Counted from the first letter of the stretch, positions 27,921 through 36,947 are shown. The stretch: DNA of 64,000 bases from Gordonia jinhuaensis (GCF_014639795.1 NZ_BMGC01000023.1:1-64000), one strand, 5' to 3'. The notes: a model not told the origin generated them from the letters alone. Numbers and translations: made by a program.

Positions 27921-27989
27921 CCGCATCCGCTGCGCGAATCCCCGTTCGCGGACCAGATCCGTGCAGCGGATGGGGATTGATGCCGCGGA
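27921..27989. repeat. 69-bp structured repeat, copy 2 (between convergent genes)
   Basis: This second copy, in the same orientation as the one at 26850-26918, starts 28 bases after the stop of the broken AbiEi-like gene and ends 9 bases before the stop of the convergent isochorismate synthase gene. Here the stem is ATCCGCTGCGCG with CGTGCAGCGGAT. Three substitutions separate the copies. Confidence 0.9.
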
Positions 27990-27997
27990 TGTGAGGG

Positions 27998-29083
27998 TCA
28001 GTCCAGCGCGTCGGGGCAGCCGAGACTGCGCAGGATGGTCGCGAACTTTGCTGTGGTCTCGGCCAATTCGGCGTGCGGATCGGAATCGGCGACGATCCCG
28101 CCGCCGGCCCAGGCGCGTACCGTGCGCTGGTCGTCGAAGATCTCCGCGCACCGGATGGTCACCATCCAGCGCCCGTCGCCGTGTGCGTCGCTGAAACCCA
28201 CCGCGCCGCCGTAGAACCCTCGTGGTTCCTCCAACTCGGCGATGATGGCGCGCGCCGCATCCGTGGGTACCCCGCAGACGGCAGGGGTCGGGGACAGGGT
28301 CATCGCCAGCTCGAGTGAGGTCATCGACGGGTCGGCGAGTCGTCCGGTTATCGGCGTGCCCAGATGCCACATCGCGCCCGTGCCGAGCAGCGTGGGGTCC
28401 TCTTGAATGTGCAACGTCTCACACAGCGGCGCGAGCACCTCCCGGATGTGTTCGACCACGAACCGGTGCTCGCGGTGGTTCTTGTCCGATGCGACCAACT
28501 CGGCGGCGGCGGCGCGGTCGGCGTCGGCATCGGCGTGACGGCGCGCCGACCCGGCCAGCGGGTGACAGAACACCTCGGCTCCGCGCTTCTCCACCAGCAG
28601 CTCCGGACTCGCTCCGACCAGCGTGTGCCCGGCAGCGCCACCGGCCGACAGGTCGACCCCGAACACCTCGGCGTTGGCGTTCGCCGCAGCCAGCGACGAC
28701 ACGAGAGCCTCGATGTCGATCTCGTCGTCGAACAACAGGTCGACCGACCGCGCGGCGACCACCTTCTCGGCCGCGCCGGCATGGATGCGCGCGACCACCT
28801 CGGCCACGCGGGCGATGTGGAGTGCCGGCTCGGGATTGTGCGACTTCACGCTGACCGGATGCATCCGCGGCGGCCTCGCGTCAACGGGAGGACCGGTGCG
28901 GATCTCCGGGGCGCCCCAGAGCGAATCGGGACTACCCGGCTCGAACGACAGTGCGCCACCCACGACTCCATAAGTGTTGTCGCGCAGTCCTTTCACGGCA
29001 TCGGCGGCGGCAGAGATCGGGGCCGACGACTCGTCGAGGCGATAGGAACCGCGGACGTCGGAGAGCAGGAATCGCACTCCCAC
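27998..29083 (-). CDS. Isochorismate synthase
   Basis: A 361-residue chorismate-binding enzyme converting chorismate to isochorismate for menaquinone or salicylate/catecholate siderophores. Landmarks: SPELLVEKRGAEVFCHPLAGSARR, HLGTPITGRL, LSPTPAVCGVPTDAA, FYGGAVGF, IRCAEI and the metal-binding end AWAGGGIVADSDPHAELAET. The sequence resembles mycobacterial EntC (Rv3215). No siderophore biosynthesis partner lies in the window and no iron box was seen upstream, so the menaquinone role (menF) is as likely as entC. GTG start at 29083; the first codons lack a good ribosome site. Confidence 0.9.
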   Translation of the reverse strand: MGVRFLLSDVRGSYRLDESSAPISAAADAVKGLRDNTYGVVGGALSFEPGSPDSLWGAPEIRTGPPVDARPPRMHPVSVKSHNPEPALHIARVAEVVARIHAGAAEKVVAARSVDLLFDDEIDIEALVSSLAAANANAEVFGVDLSAGGAAGHTLVGASPELLVEKRGAEVFCHPLAGSARRHADADADRAAAAELVASDKNHREHRFVVEHIREVLAPLCETLHIQEDPTLLGTGAMWHLGTPITGRLADPSMTSLELAMTLSPTPAVCGVPTDAARAIIAELEEPRGFYGGAVGFSDAHGDGRWMVTIRCAEIFDDQRTVRAWAGGGIVADSDPHAELAETTAKFATILRSLGCPDALD

Positions 29084-29171
29084 ACGGTACTCGCCGGGGT
29101 TTTGTGCGGCGTGATCGCAATGGCCGCAGGAGGTTGACGATCGGCGATTTCCGCCGCTACTGTCGGCGACA

Positions 29172-29287
29172 GGTCACGAGTACCAGCGTTCAGCCCCGGC
29201 TTGCTGGTCGGCAACCCTCCTCCGCGGTGGGGTGCTCCGGGTGACGACCTGGCTGATCGCCAGACGGCGACGGCAAGCGCGGACTCC
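29172..29287 (+). promoter_or_regulatory. SAM-IV riboswitch
   Basis: The leader contains the hallmark conserved blocks of the actinobacterial SAM-IV class: GGTCACGAG at the 5' end, CAGCCCCGGCTTGCTGG, CGGCAACCCTCC, CGCGGTGGGGTGC, CCGGGTGACGACC, and a 3' GGCAAGCGCG. After it, 29281-29307 can form a hairpin (GGACTC...GAGTCC with inner GGC/GCC), then the ribosome site GTGAGG and the ATG at 29331. S-adenosylmethionine binding would be expected to lower expression of the downstream aminotransferase operon; the hairpin may be part of the expression platform. Confidence 0.88.
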
Positions 29288-29330
29288 GGCGACTTCATGC
29301 CGAGTCCTTGACGTGAGTGAGGAACTCGTA

Positions 29331-30671
29331 ATGACTGCTGTTCTCGACACCACCGCCCGTTTCGACGCGACGACTGTCATCGACACATGTGGCGACGGCA
29401 CAACGCGCCTGACCTGTGCCGATGCCGACCGTGGCGCATCCGGCCGCGGTACGCGCGGGCTGGCCGCGGTTGCCGGAGAGGGTGTCACCGTGCCGACCAC
29501 CCGCGGTGAGGTGACCTACGCGAACTTCGACTACGCGGCGAGCGCACCCGCACTGACCGCAGTGGTCGAACAGATCACCGCGGCATTGCCCGAATACGCC
29601 AGCGTGCACCGCGGCGCCGGACATCTGTCGCAGCTGACCACCGAACGCTACGAGCAGGCGCGTACGGCCGTGAAGCGGTTCGTCCGTGCCCGCCTCGACG
29701 ACCATGTGGTGTTCACCCGCAACACCACTGACGCGATCAACCTGCTGGCGCACTGTGTCACCGGCGACACCGTCGTCCTCGACATCGAGCACCACGCGAA
29801 CCTCTTGCCGTGGAAGCGATCCGGTGCACGGGTGGTGGCCTGCCAGCCGACACTGGAGGAGACCCTGCAGGCGCTGGAAGCCGAACTCGCCTGCGCCCCT
29901 GCGGCTCTGCTGGCCATCACCGGGGCGTCGAATGTCACCGGCGAGGTGCTGCCGATCCGCCGTCTCACCGGCATCGCACATCGTCACGGTGCGCGCATCC
30001 TGGTCGATGCCGCGCAGCTGGCTCCGCACCGCGCACTGAATCTGACCAGCCACGGCGTCGACTACGCCGTGTTCTCCGGCCACAAGCTCTACGCACCCTT
30101 CGGTGCCGGCGTCCTCGTGGGCCGCGGTGACTGGCTCGACGGGGCGCAGCCGTATCTGGCCGGTGGCGGCGCGACCGCCGATGTGAGCGATCACGGTGCG
30201 GATGTCCGCTGGCATTCCGGGCCGGCACGCCACGAGGCGGGCAGCCCGAATGTGCTCGGCGCGCTCTCGATCGCGGCCGCAGCAGACGTGTTGAGCGCAC
30301 TCGGACACGACCGTCTCGGTCTCGACGAGGTGGCACTGTGTGATCGCCTCGAGGAGGGGCTCGCCGCGATCGACGGTGTGGAGATCCTGCGCATCTGGCC
30401 CGACTCCGAGGACCGGGTGGGGATCGTCGCCTTCACCGTCACCGGGATCGCCCCGCGTGCAGTGGCCGAATATCTCAGTGACACACACGGAATCGGCGTG
30501 CGCGACGGTCGATTCTGCGCACATCCGCTGCTGTCGCACCTCGGACATCCCGAGGGTGCGGTGCGGGCGAGCTTCGGTCTGGGTACCTCGGTGGCCGACG
30601 TCGAGCGGGTGATCGCCGCAGTGACCGAACTCGTCGATGCGCACGCCGCGACATCCGGGGTGCATGCGTGA
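29331..30671 (+). CDS. Class V PLP-dependent aminotransferase, cysteine desulfurase/lyase-like
   Basis: A 446-residue enzyme resembling SufS/Csd. The PLP lysine is Lys252 in FSGHKLYAPFG; HHANLLPW, TGASNVTG and DAAQLAPHR are family blocks. A cysteine at 396 (RFCAHPLL) occupies the region of the desulfurase catalytic loop. The N-terminus carries an extra 60 or so residues without clear homology. Control by the SAM-IV riboswitch indicates a role in sulfur amino-acid metabolism rather than Fe-S assembly; the exact substrate (cysteine, homocysteine or another thiol) is open. The GTG of the next gene overlaps its stop by four bases. Confidence 0.85.
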   Translation: MTAVLDTTARFDATTVIDTCGDGTTRLTCADADRGASGRGTRGLAAVAGEGVTVPTTRGEVTYANFDYAASAPALTAVVEQITAALPEYASVHRGAGHLSQLTTERYEQARTAVKRFVRARLDDHVVFTRNTTDAINLLAHCVTGDTVVLDIEHHANLLPWKRSGARVVACQPTLEETLQALEAELACAPAALLAITGASNVTGEVLPIRRLTGIAHRHGARILVDAAQLAPHRALNLTSHGVDYAVFSGHKLYAPFGAGVLVGRGDWLDGAQPYLAGGGATADVSDHGADVRWHSGPARHEAGSPNVLGALSIAAAADVLSALGHDRLGLDEVALCDRLEEGLAAIDGVEILRIWPDSEDRVGIVAFTVTGIAPRAVAEYLSDTHGIGVRDGRFCAHPLLSHLGHPEGAVRASFGLGTSVADVERVIAAVTELVDAHAATSGVHA

Positions 30672-31201
30672 GCACTGAGGCGGTGACAGCTCCGCCGGTC
30701 GCACCGTCCGGATCGCGGGCGGTGCGACCGCCGTTGACGGTCGTCATCGACGGCGAGGACCACCCGATCGCCTGGAGCGGACCTCGTGACGTGGATTCAC
30801 CGTGGTCAGATTCACCGTGGTCATCTGTGCACCGCATCCGATCCGAGACACTCGCCGATGCGGCCCGGAAGCGAAAGGCATTGCGCGCAAGCATCGATGA
30901 CCCCGGAGCGCTGGTCGTGGCCCTGGAGGTAGAGGTACTCGTCGCGCCGGATGCATCAACGGCGCGAGCGGCCGCGGCGAGGATCGGCTCGGACCCAGAC
31001 GCCGCGACCGCAGATGTCACAATCCCGGACACCACGGTCCGCTATATCGGGACCCCGTACGGCCTGCTCACCCTGGTGGAGGACATCTACGCCGCAGACG
31101 TCGCAGACGCAGTGATCCTCACGCCGATCGACGGGTTGGCCACTGCCGCGCTGATCGCCGATCAGGTGCTGCCGGTGCTGCGTTCGCGCCGAGCGAGCTG
31201 A
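30668..31201 (+). CDS. Hypothetical protein, possibly related to luciferase-like monooxygenase C-terminus
   Basis: A 177-residue protein, translationally coupled to the aminotransferase (GTGA overlap) and therefore under the same riboswitch. The last 60 residues (YIGTPYGLLTLVEDIYAADVADAVILTPIDGLATAALIADQVLPVLRSR) resemble the final segment of flavin-dependent luciferase-like oxidoreductases, but the TIM-barrel body is missing. A 12-bp direct repeat near 30795-30819 encodes DSPWSDSPWS. Function unknown; linkage to sulfur metabolism is inferred only from the operon. Confidence 0.65.
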   Translation: MSTEAVTAPPVAPSGSRAVRPPLTVVIDGEDHPIAWSGPRDVDSPWSDSPWSSVHRIRSETLADAARKRKALRASIDDPGALVVALEVEVLVAPDASTARAAAARIGSDPDAATADVTIPDTTVRYIGTPYGLLTLVEDIYAADVADAVILTPIDGLATAALIADQVLPVLRSRRAS

Positions 31202-31207
31202 CCCCGC

Positions 31208-32449
31208 TCAGCCCAGTGCCACCCGGCCGCCGGCGAGCGGGGTCACCCTCGCCGTGTAGGCCGCCGCGAGGTCCAATCGCTGCCACGAGGGCTTGCCCCG
31301 ACTCTGATCGTCGAGCGGATAGCCCGCGGGCAGTGCCGTCTGACGCAGCAGGTCGACCAGTTGTGCGTGGTCGAGGCCCGGATGGGCCCGAGCGACCAGT
31401 GCGACCGCGGTCGGCGGTACCACGAACGGCGCCGTGGGCGAACCGATCCGGGTGAAGCCGTAGGTCATCCGCTGTCGATAGACAGTCACAGCGTCGGCTG
31501 TGCGCAGATAGGGCTTGTCGTGGGCGATGCACACCGACAGCACTGCGCCGCAGCGCCATTCCAGCTCGGCCCGCAGTTCCGCGCCGGCCGCGACGATCAG
31601 CGGGCGGAAGCGGGGATCATTCCACCGGTCGGCGACAGCGGCGTCGGCCACCATTCGCCCGCCGATCACATCGAGCGGATAGTGCACGCCGAGCACCACG
31701 CGGTTGTAGCCCACTTCGCTCCCGCGTGCGAGGAACTGCGGTGCGAGTTCGGGGATCATGAGTGCGAGCAGGCCTGTGCGCACCATGGCCGAAGCGGTGT
31801 GTCCGGACGGGAATGACGAACCATCCGACAGCACATCGCTTGTCGACTTGCCCGGGCGGTTGTAGACCGTGATCCGATCCGGCTCGGTCACATACGGACG
31901 GTCGTTGTCGGAGATCAGCTTCTCGACCAGCGTGGAGGCGGCAATACCCTGGCCGCGGGCGAACACTGTGTCGAGCAGGGCCGACACCTTGGGGAGCCGC
32001 TTGTCGGCGAGCGCCTGCCGGAAGTCCTTGCCCAGGCGCGCTCCGAACGCATCCGACATGGTGTAGAGCTGGTTCTCCGAGATGCCGTCGATCGCGTAAC
32101 CGTCGTCGAGTGCGCGCTTGCGCCTGACTGGATCGTTCTTCGCCGACTGGTTGATCGCCGCGGCCTTGTCGGAGTTCTCGGCGATGGTGTCGGGATGATT
32201 CGCGCGGATGTCGGTGAAACTCGAGATGACCGGCCAGTAGATGATGTCGGAGCCGTGGACGTCGGACTGGTACACGGTCGCGATCGCCCCTGCCGGGAAG
32301 GGGGACGGGGTGGGGCGGGCGGGTGCGGCATTCGCGTCAGGCAGCTGAGTGCCGACCAGCGCGCACGCCGAGATGGCGGTGATCGCCACGGCGCGGGCGA
32401 CGGCGATGAACCTTGTCGTGTGCCAGGTTTTCATGTGTGCGGTCCTCAC
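31208..32449 (-). CDS. Secreted PAP2-family (class A-type) acid phosphatase
   Basis: A 413-residue exported phosphatase with a signal peptide ending near DANAA (about residue 42). The three PAP2 motifs are readable: KLISDNDRP, SSFPSGHTAS (catalytic His in the PSGH block) and RVVLGVHYPLDVIGG. It is thus a vanadium-haloperoxidase-fold phosphatase acting outside the membrane. GTG 32449 overlaps the upstream gene's stop; ATG 32434, with GTGAGGA upstream, is an equally good start. Neighbouring genes encode another secreted protein and PhoD, suggesting an extracytoplasmic phosphate-scavenging cluster. Confidence 0.85.
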   Translation of the reverse strand: MRTAHMKTWHTTRFIAVARAVAITAISACALVGTQLPDANAAPARPTPSPFPAGAIATVYQSDVHGSDIIYWPVISSFTDIRANHPDTIAENSDKAAAINQSAKNDPVRRKRALDDGYAIDGISENQLYTMSDAFGARLGKDFRQALADKRLPKVSALLDTVFARGQGIAASTLVEKLISDNDRPYVTEPDRITVYNRPGKSTSDVLSDGSSFPSGHTASAMVRTGLLALMIPELAPQFLARGSEVGYNRVVLGVHYPLDVIGGRMVADAAVADRWNDPRFRPLIVAAGAELRAELEWRCGAVLSVCIAHDKPYLRTADAVTVYRQRMTYGFTRIGSPTAPFVVPPTAVALVARAHPGLDHAQLVDLLRQTALPAGYPLDDQSRGKPSWQRLDLAAAYTARVTPLAGGRVALG

Positions 32450-33828
32450 TTGGCCGTGTGCCTGGTTCGGTGTGCTGATGCGCTGCCATGTACTGATGTG
32501 GAGCTGTGGGTCGTTGCAGGCTTGGCGCTCAACGGATTCGGGGTGTAGACGGTCTCATCGGCGCCGGGGTAGGGCTTGCCCTCGTCGGAGATCCGGCACA
32601 GTGCCTTGGCGGCACCCTGGGCGCTGGCCAGCCCGTATTCGGGTCCCGAGTTGAATGTGGTGATGTCGTTGATCGCGCGAGCGCCGTTGAAGACGGCGTT
32701 GACCGACACATCCGACAGCGGGATGTAGTGGGTGAGTTCGCCACCGGCACTGACGTTCTGCAGCACTCCGGCCACATAGGTGAGTCCGGGACCGCCGATC
32801 ACGGGTAGCGACGCCACCTTCTCGAACACTGCGGACAGTTCGTCCTCGTCCTTGGGTACGAAGGCGTTGCTGATGTACAACTTGCGGAGGTTGGCGCGCA
32901 CCGTCGTGACGCTCGCGGCGTAGGAAGCCCGTTCGGGCTTGGGCAGTGTCGACTCATGCGTCGCGCCGACGTAGGCGACGGCTTCGTCGAGGCTCAGTGC
33001 CGACAGCGGCCGGCAGTCGCGACTCGAGAGTGTCAGTGACTTCGCGAAGGCGGTCAGCTCCGGGCTCACGTTCACCGCGAAGGCGTTCTTCACCGTCTCG
33101 CGCGTGATCGGCGTGGTGCCGTCACCGGCGGCCAGGCAGGTGCTGTCGGCGCTGTCGGCGATCGCTGTACCGCCCTTCTCGGCGACCGTACCGGGCAGCT
33201 CCACAACCTCTTTGACGACAGCCCCAGCGATGTCTCCGGCAATGTCGCCGACGACGGGGACGCCGACCGCGCTCGATACGGCGGATGAGGCCACCTTGTC
33301 CAGTACGACGGCGATGTTGCCGAGGACGAGGGCGTCATTCGCCTCGATCCCCACCAGCGCTGTCTCGATGGCGTCGTTGAGCGAGATCGACGACAGCTTG
33401 TAGCCGTCGCGGTAGGTGCCGTTCCTGATCGACAGCACCCGCTGGGTCAGTGCGTTGGCGCCGTGGGTGGCCTGTACTCCCTGCCCGGGGCTCACCTCCG
33501 ATCCGCGCTCGGTGATGACCAATGTGCTCACCGTGGCGTTGCGCAGTTGTGCCGAGAACTGTGTGGCCGCAGAGTCGATCGCCGGGGCGGCACCGGGAGC
33601 TCGCTGCTTCAGCGCACCGGCGACGATCGGCACCACCTCGCCGAGCGTCAGTGTCGAGCCGGAGCGGCATTCGGTGGGAAACGGCGCAGCCGGCTGCCCG
33701 ATCGGTGCGGCGTGCACCGGTGCGACACCCACGATCGAGGTGACGGCGCAGAACATGCCGACCCCGGTCGCGAGGGCGAGAGTGCGCCGTGGCGCGCGCC
33801 GCAGGGCAACGGGCAGAACAGAACTCAT
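32446..33828 (-). CDS. Secreted protein of unknown function
   Basis: A 460-residue protein with a Tat-less signal peptide (ARRTLALATGVGMFCAV region, cleavage near VHAA-PI at about residue 41). The mature part has four cysteines, a hydrophobic Ala/Val-rich middle ([29 protein letters not shown]) and a Ser/Thr/His-rich C-terminal tail of about 35 residues. No family recognised. It is coupled to the PAP2 gene by a four-base overlap, so a common function at the cell surface is likely. Confidence 0.72.
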   Translation of the reverse strand: MSSVLPVALRRAPRRTLALATGVGMFCAVTSIVGVAPVHAAPIGQPAAPFPTECRSGSTLTLGEVVPIVAGALKQRAPGAAPAIDSAATQFSAQLRNATVSTLVITERGSEVSPGQGVQATHGANALTQRVLSIRNGTYRDGYKLSSISLNDAIETALVGIEANDALVLGNIAVVLDKVASSAVSSAVGVPVVGDIAGDIAGAVVKEVVELPGTVAEKGGTAIADSADSTCLAAGDGTTPITRETVKNAFAVNVSPELTAFAKSLTLSSRDCRPLSALSLDEAVAYVGATHESTLPKPERASYAASVTTVRANLRKLYISNAFVPKDEDELSAVFEKVASLPVIGGPGLTYVAGVLQNVSAGGELTHYIPLSDVSVNAVFNGARAINDITTFNSGPEYGLASAQGAAKALCRISDEGKPYPGADETVYTPNPLSAKPATTHSSTSVHGSASAHRTRHTAK

Positions 33829-33925
33829 GACGATCCACTCTCTCTGGGAAGCGATACTGCGGGGAAGTGACGATGGTGGGAATGACGCTGCTGGATGTGC
33901 CGGACCGCCGGGGCGGGTAGGGAAG

Positions 33926-35638
33926 TCAGGCGCGCAGGAGCTTCGGGTGACCAGCGCGGGTATACCAGCCGAACGCCCGGCGCACGCCCGATTGCGGATT
34001 CGTCACATCGTCGACGTAGTACCAGTCCATCTGGGCGCGTGCCTTGTCGACCGTCATCACACCGAAGCCGTGGGTCGTCAGCTCGACATCCTTGATCCAC
34101 GGGTTGACCGTCGTGATCGCCTGCTGGGCGATGCTCATCGCTGCGGCAGCAGGGGCTGCCAGTGCGCTGGTGAGCGCGAGACTGTCGAAGCCGCTGGCCG
34201 CGGTGATGCTCGGCGGAGTGAACTCGCAGGCAACCACCCGCCCGTCACTGTCTTTACCGTAATGCGGTGCACTCAGCGGGATCTCGCTGGCCCACGAACT
34301 GTGGATGTCGCCGGTCACCAGCACCACGCTCTTCTTGCCGGCCGTGTCGATCGCATGCAGGAGTTTGCGGCGCTCGGCTTGATAGCCGTCCCACTGGTCG
34401 TTGTTGAGGGTGATGCCATCGGCGGGCAGCCCGATCTGGTGGTGCAGCCAGTCGGCGACCCTGGGGTCGGTGGTCTCGGGGATCACCAGCGGCACCATCA
34501 TCACCTCGTTGCCGATCACCTGCCACTGCGTGGACGAGGTGGTGATCGAGGTCTCCAGCCACGTGTACTGCGTCGTGCCGGTGATGCTGTGGTTCGGGTC
34601 GTCGACGGCGAGATAGGACTGCTTGTCCCGGTAGGAACGCAGATCCGGGATGATGAGCTCGGCGAGATCGCCGAAACGGAATCGGCGGTAGAGATGCTCG
34701 CCGTTGTCGATCGAGTTGGGACGCACCGGCATCCACTCGAAGTAGGCCTTGTCGGAGGCTCGCTTGCGGGCACTCCAGCTGCCCTGGGTGAGCTCCTTGT
34801 GGTTCTCGGCGCCATCGCGGTAGGAGTTGTCGGCCGATTCGTGGTCATCCCAGATGCAGATGAAGGGGTGGGCCGCATGTGCGCGGGCGAGGTCGGGGTC
34901 CTGGTGGTATTTCCCCTGGCGAACGCGGTAGTCGTCGACGGTCACGGTGGCGTGGACCGGGGCGGTCTGGCGGACCACCTCCCCGAATTTGCCCGGATAG
35001 CCGCCGGTCTCGTATTCGTAGGTGTAGTCGCCCAGATGCATCACGAAGTCGAGGTCGTCGCGGTCGGCGATTGCCCGGTATGAGATGAAGTGGCCGGCTT
35101 CGTAATTCGCGCAGGAACAGACCGCGAACCGCAGCTTGTCGACATCCGACGACAGCGCCGGTGCGGTCTTGGTGCGGCCGACCGGGGATGTCGCGCCGGC
35201 CAACGGCCCATCAGCGACGGTGAACCGGTAGAAGTACCTCGTGGCCGGCTGCAGACCAGCCGCGTCGACCTTGACGGTGTGGTCGCGTTCCACCGAGGTC
35301 GTGAACAATCCAGCCGACACGATGTGATCGAAGCGGGGGCCCGGGGAGACCTCCCATCGCACGGTGGTCGGTGAGCCGAATCCCGAACCCGGTGTCGCAC
35401 GGGCCTCGGGTGTGACCCGAGTCCAGAGGATCACCCGGTCGGGGAGGGGATCGCCGGAGGCCACCGAATGCGCGAACACCGAATTCTTCGGGCTCGCTTC
35501 GGCATTGGGGCTCACGGCGGCGGCGACGGCGGCGGCCGATCCGGCGGCGACGGATGCGGTGCGCAGGAACATCCGACGCGACATCGAGGTCGTCGCGGCG
35601 GGGTCGGGCCGGGGGGCACTGCCAGGTTGCTGTGACAC
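33926..35638 (-). CDS. phoD: PhoD-family alkaline phosphatase, Tat-exported
   Basis: A 570-residue secreted metallophosphatase/phosphodiesterase. A twin-arginine signal (SRRMFLRTAS) lies at about residues 19-28 with cleavage near AEASP. PhoD landmarks: N-terminal FAHSVASGDPLPDRVILWTRVTP domain, HLGDYTYEYE, IWDDHESADNSY and VTGDIHSSWASE, which supply the iron/calcium ligands. It releases phosphate from phosphomono- and diesters. GTG 35638 is the longest start; ATG 35584, just before the Arg pair, is an alternative; neither has a clear ribosome site. Confidence 0.92.
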   Translation of the reverse strand: MSQQPGSAPRPDPAATTSMSRRMFLRTASVAAGSAAAVAAAVSPNAEASPKNSVFAHSVASGDPLPDRVILWTRVTPEARATPGSGFGSPTTVRWEVSPGPRFDHIVSAGLFTTSVERDHTVKVDAAGLQPATRYFYRFTVADGPLAGATSPVGRTKTAPALSSDVDKLRFAVCSCANYEAGHFISYRAIADRDDLDFVMHLGDYTYEYETGGYPGKFGEVVRQTAPVHATVTVDDYRVRQGKYHQDPDLARAHAAHPFICIWDDHESADNSYRDGAENHKELTQGSWSARKRASDKAYFEWMPVRPNSIDNGEHLYRRFRFGDLAELIIPDLRSYRDKQSYLAVDDPNHSITGTTQYTWLETSITTSSTQWQVIGNEVMMVPLVIPETTDPRVADWLHHQIGLPADGITLNNDQWDGYQAERRKLLHAIDTAGKKSVVLVTGDIHSSWASEIPLSAPHYGKDSDGRVVACEFTPPSITAASGFDSLALTSALAAPAAAAMSIAQQAITTVNPWIKDVELTTHGFGVMTVDKARAQMDWYYVDDVTNPQSGVRRAFGWYTRAGHPKLLRA

Positions 35639-35830
35639 CAGCTGAGTGAAGACGGCTCAGGTTGCGGCTTGGGGTACAGAAGGTAAAGCGTTGGTGCGCT
35701 ACGGGTATGCGAATCCCCACACTGTCATCGGCGGGTGAGTCGGCGTACCGGGACGTGCCAGAGTGACTGCGCGCACACCGAGTTCGCCGGGGTGTCCCCG
35801 GTCTCGGGTCTGGCCGCGAGCCGAGAATGA

Positions 35831-36850
35831 TCAGTCGGCGAGTTCGCCTGACACCCAGCGCTTCTCGATGGTCTGCCGAGCATCGTCGGTGAGAGAACCG
35901 AAGAGTCGCAGTCGGGCCATGCCACCGTCGGGGAATACATCCATCCGTGCCTCGTCGATGGGCTCGGGGCATTCGACGACGAAGCGGTGCCGGGTGTCGG
36001 GCTGCAGGTGAGTGCGAGGCAGGATCTCCATCCACTCGCCGTCGCCGCGGCGTCCGCGAATCGACGCCGCACCTGGTGCGTTGCCGAGGAAGTAGCTGGT
36101 GTCGAGTTCGACCAGGCTGACGTGTCCCTCCCCGGCGAGCCGCACCTGCACCCAGTCATTGCCGTCATCGCGGCGTCGTGAGGTCTCCCAGCCCTCGCCC
36201 ATCACGCGGGCCCGTCCGGGCATCAGCAGATTGTTGGGGGAGCTGTAGAACATGTTCGAGCAGGCGGTGATCATGCCGCCGTTCTCCAGTGCCGCGAGGT
36301 CGAGGCGGCCGCTGCCGAGGAATGCGGGGTCGGGTACGCCGCGTCCGTGTACGCGGAACCTCGCGATCCCGCCGTCGGGGTGCATGGTCAGGCGTACATG
36401 GGTGAAGCGTTCCTTGGAGTCGACCCGGAACGGGTTCTTGGTGTCGCCGTCGACCGCTGAGCGCTCGACGAGAGTCGTCCATTGCGCGGTGGTCACCAGT
36501 TCGTCGATAGACGGGAATCCCTCCACCGCGGCGCCTTCGACGGAGATGTAGGGCGGATAGTTGCCCTTGAACCATGCGGTGTCGACCACCACGCCGTAGA
36601 TGATGCCGGGAACGCCGAGGCGGACGATCGCCTGATCGACACCCTGGGCGCGCCGGCGACGGGTCTCCCAGCCGTCGTACACCTGGCCCTTGTGGCCGAA
36701 GGTGTGCGGCTGGTACTCGGCATCGCCGGGTTTGATCAGATTCTGGGCCTCGGCGAACAGATCGTCGTTGCTCCAGACCACGGCCCCGCCGAGCTCGCGC
36801 AATGCCAGATCGGGCATCGAGGTGAAGTGCGGACGCGAGGAGGGGGGCAT
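35831..36850 (-). CDS. alc: Allantoicase
   Basis: A 339-residue enzyme hydrolysing allantoate to ureidoglycolate and urea in purine catabolism. Two internally homologous halves can be seen: VYDGWETRRRRAQGVDQAIVRLG...DTAWFKGNYPPYISVEG in the first and MGEGWETSRRRDDGNDWVQVRLAG...DTSYFLGNAPGAASIRG in the second. The start at ATG 36850 gives the usual family length; the frame remains open to 36946 but that part overlaps a regulatory palindrome. No other allantoin-pathway gene is in the window. Divergent from the MarR regulator. Confidence 0.9.
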   Translation of the reverse strand: MPPSSRPHFTSMPDLALRELGGAVVWSNDDLFAEAQNLIKPGDAEYQPHTFGHKGQVYDGWETRRRRAQGVDQAIVRLGVPGIIYGVVVDTAWFKGNYPPYISVEGAAVEGFPSIDELVTTAQWTTLVERSAVDGDTKNPFRVDSKERFTHVRLTMHPDGGIARFRVHGRGVPDPAFLGSGRLDLAALENGGMITACSNMFYSSPNNLLMPGRARVMGEGWETSRRRDDGNDWVQVRLAGEGHVSLVELDTSYFLGNAPGAASIRGRRGDGEWMEILPRTHLQPDTRHRFVVECPEPIDEARMDVFPDGGMARLRLFGSLTDDARQTIEKRWVSGELAD

Positions 36851-36932
36851 GGGGGTCACGGTCAAAAAGGGTACTTCGGATACCTGGTTGCACTCCAACC
36901 GAGTCCGGGCGCATACTCGCACGACGCAAGTA

Positions 36933-36947
36933 ATTGCATGATGCAAT
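36933..36947. promoter_or_regulatory. MarR-type operator palindrome
   Basis: ATTGCAT-G-ATGCAAT is a perfect 15-bp inverted repeat in the divergent gap between the allantoicase and MarR genes, 61 bases upstream of the MarR start. Size, AT content and position fit a MarR-family autoregulatory operator that would also control the downstream exporter. Confidence 0.65.
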
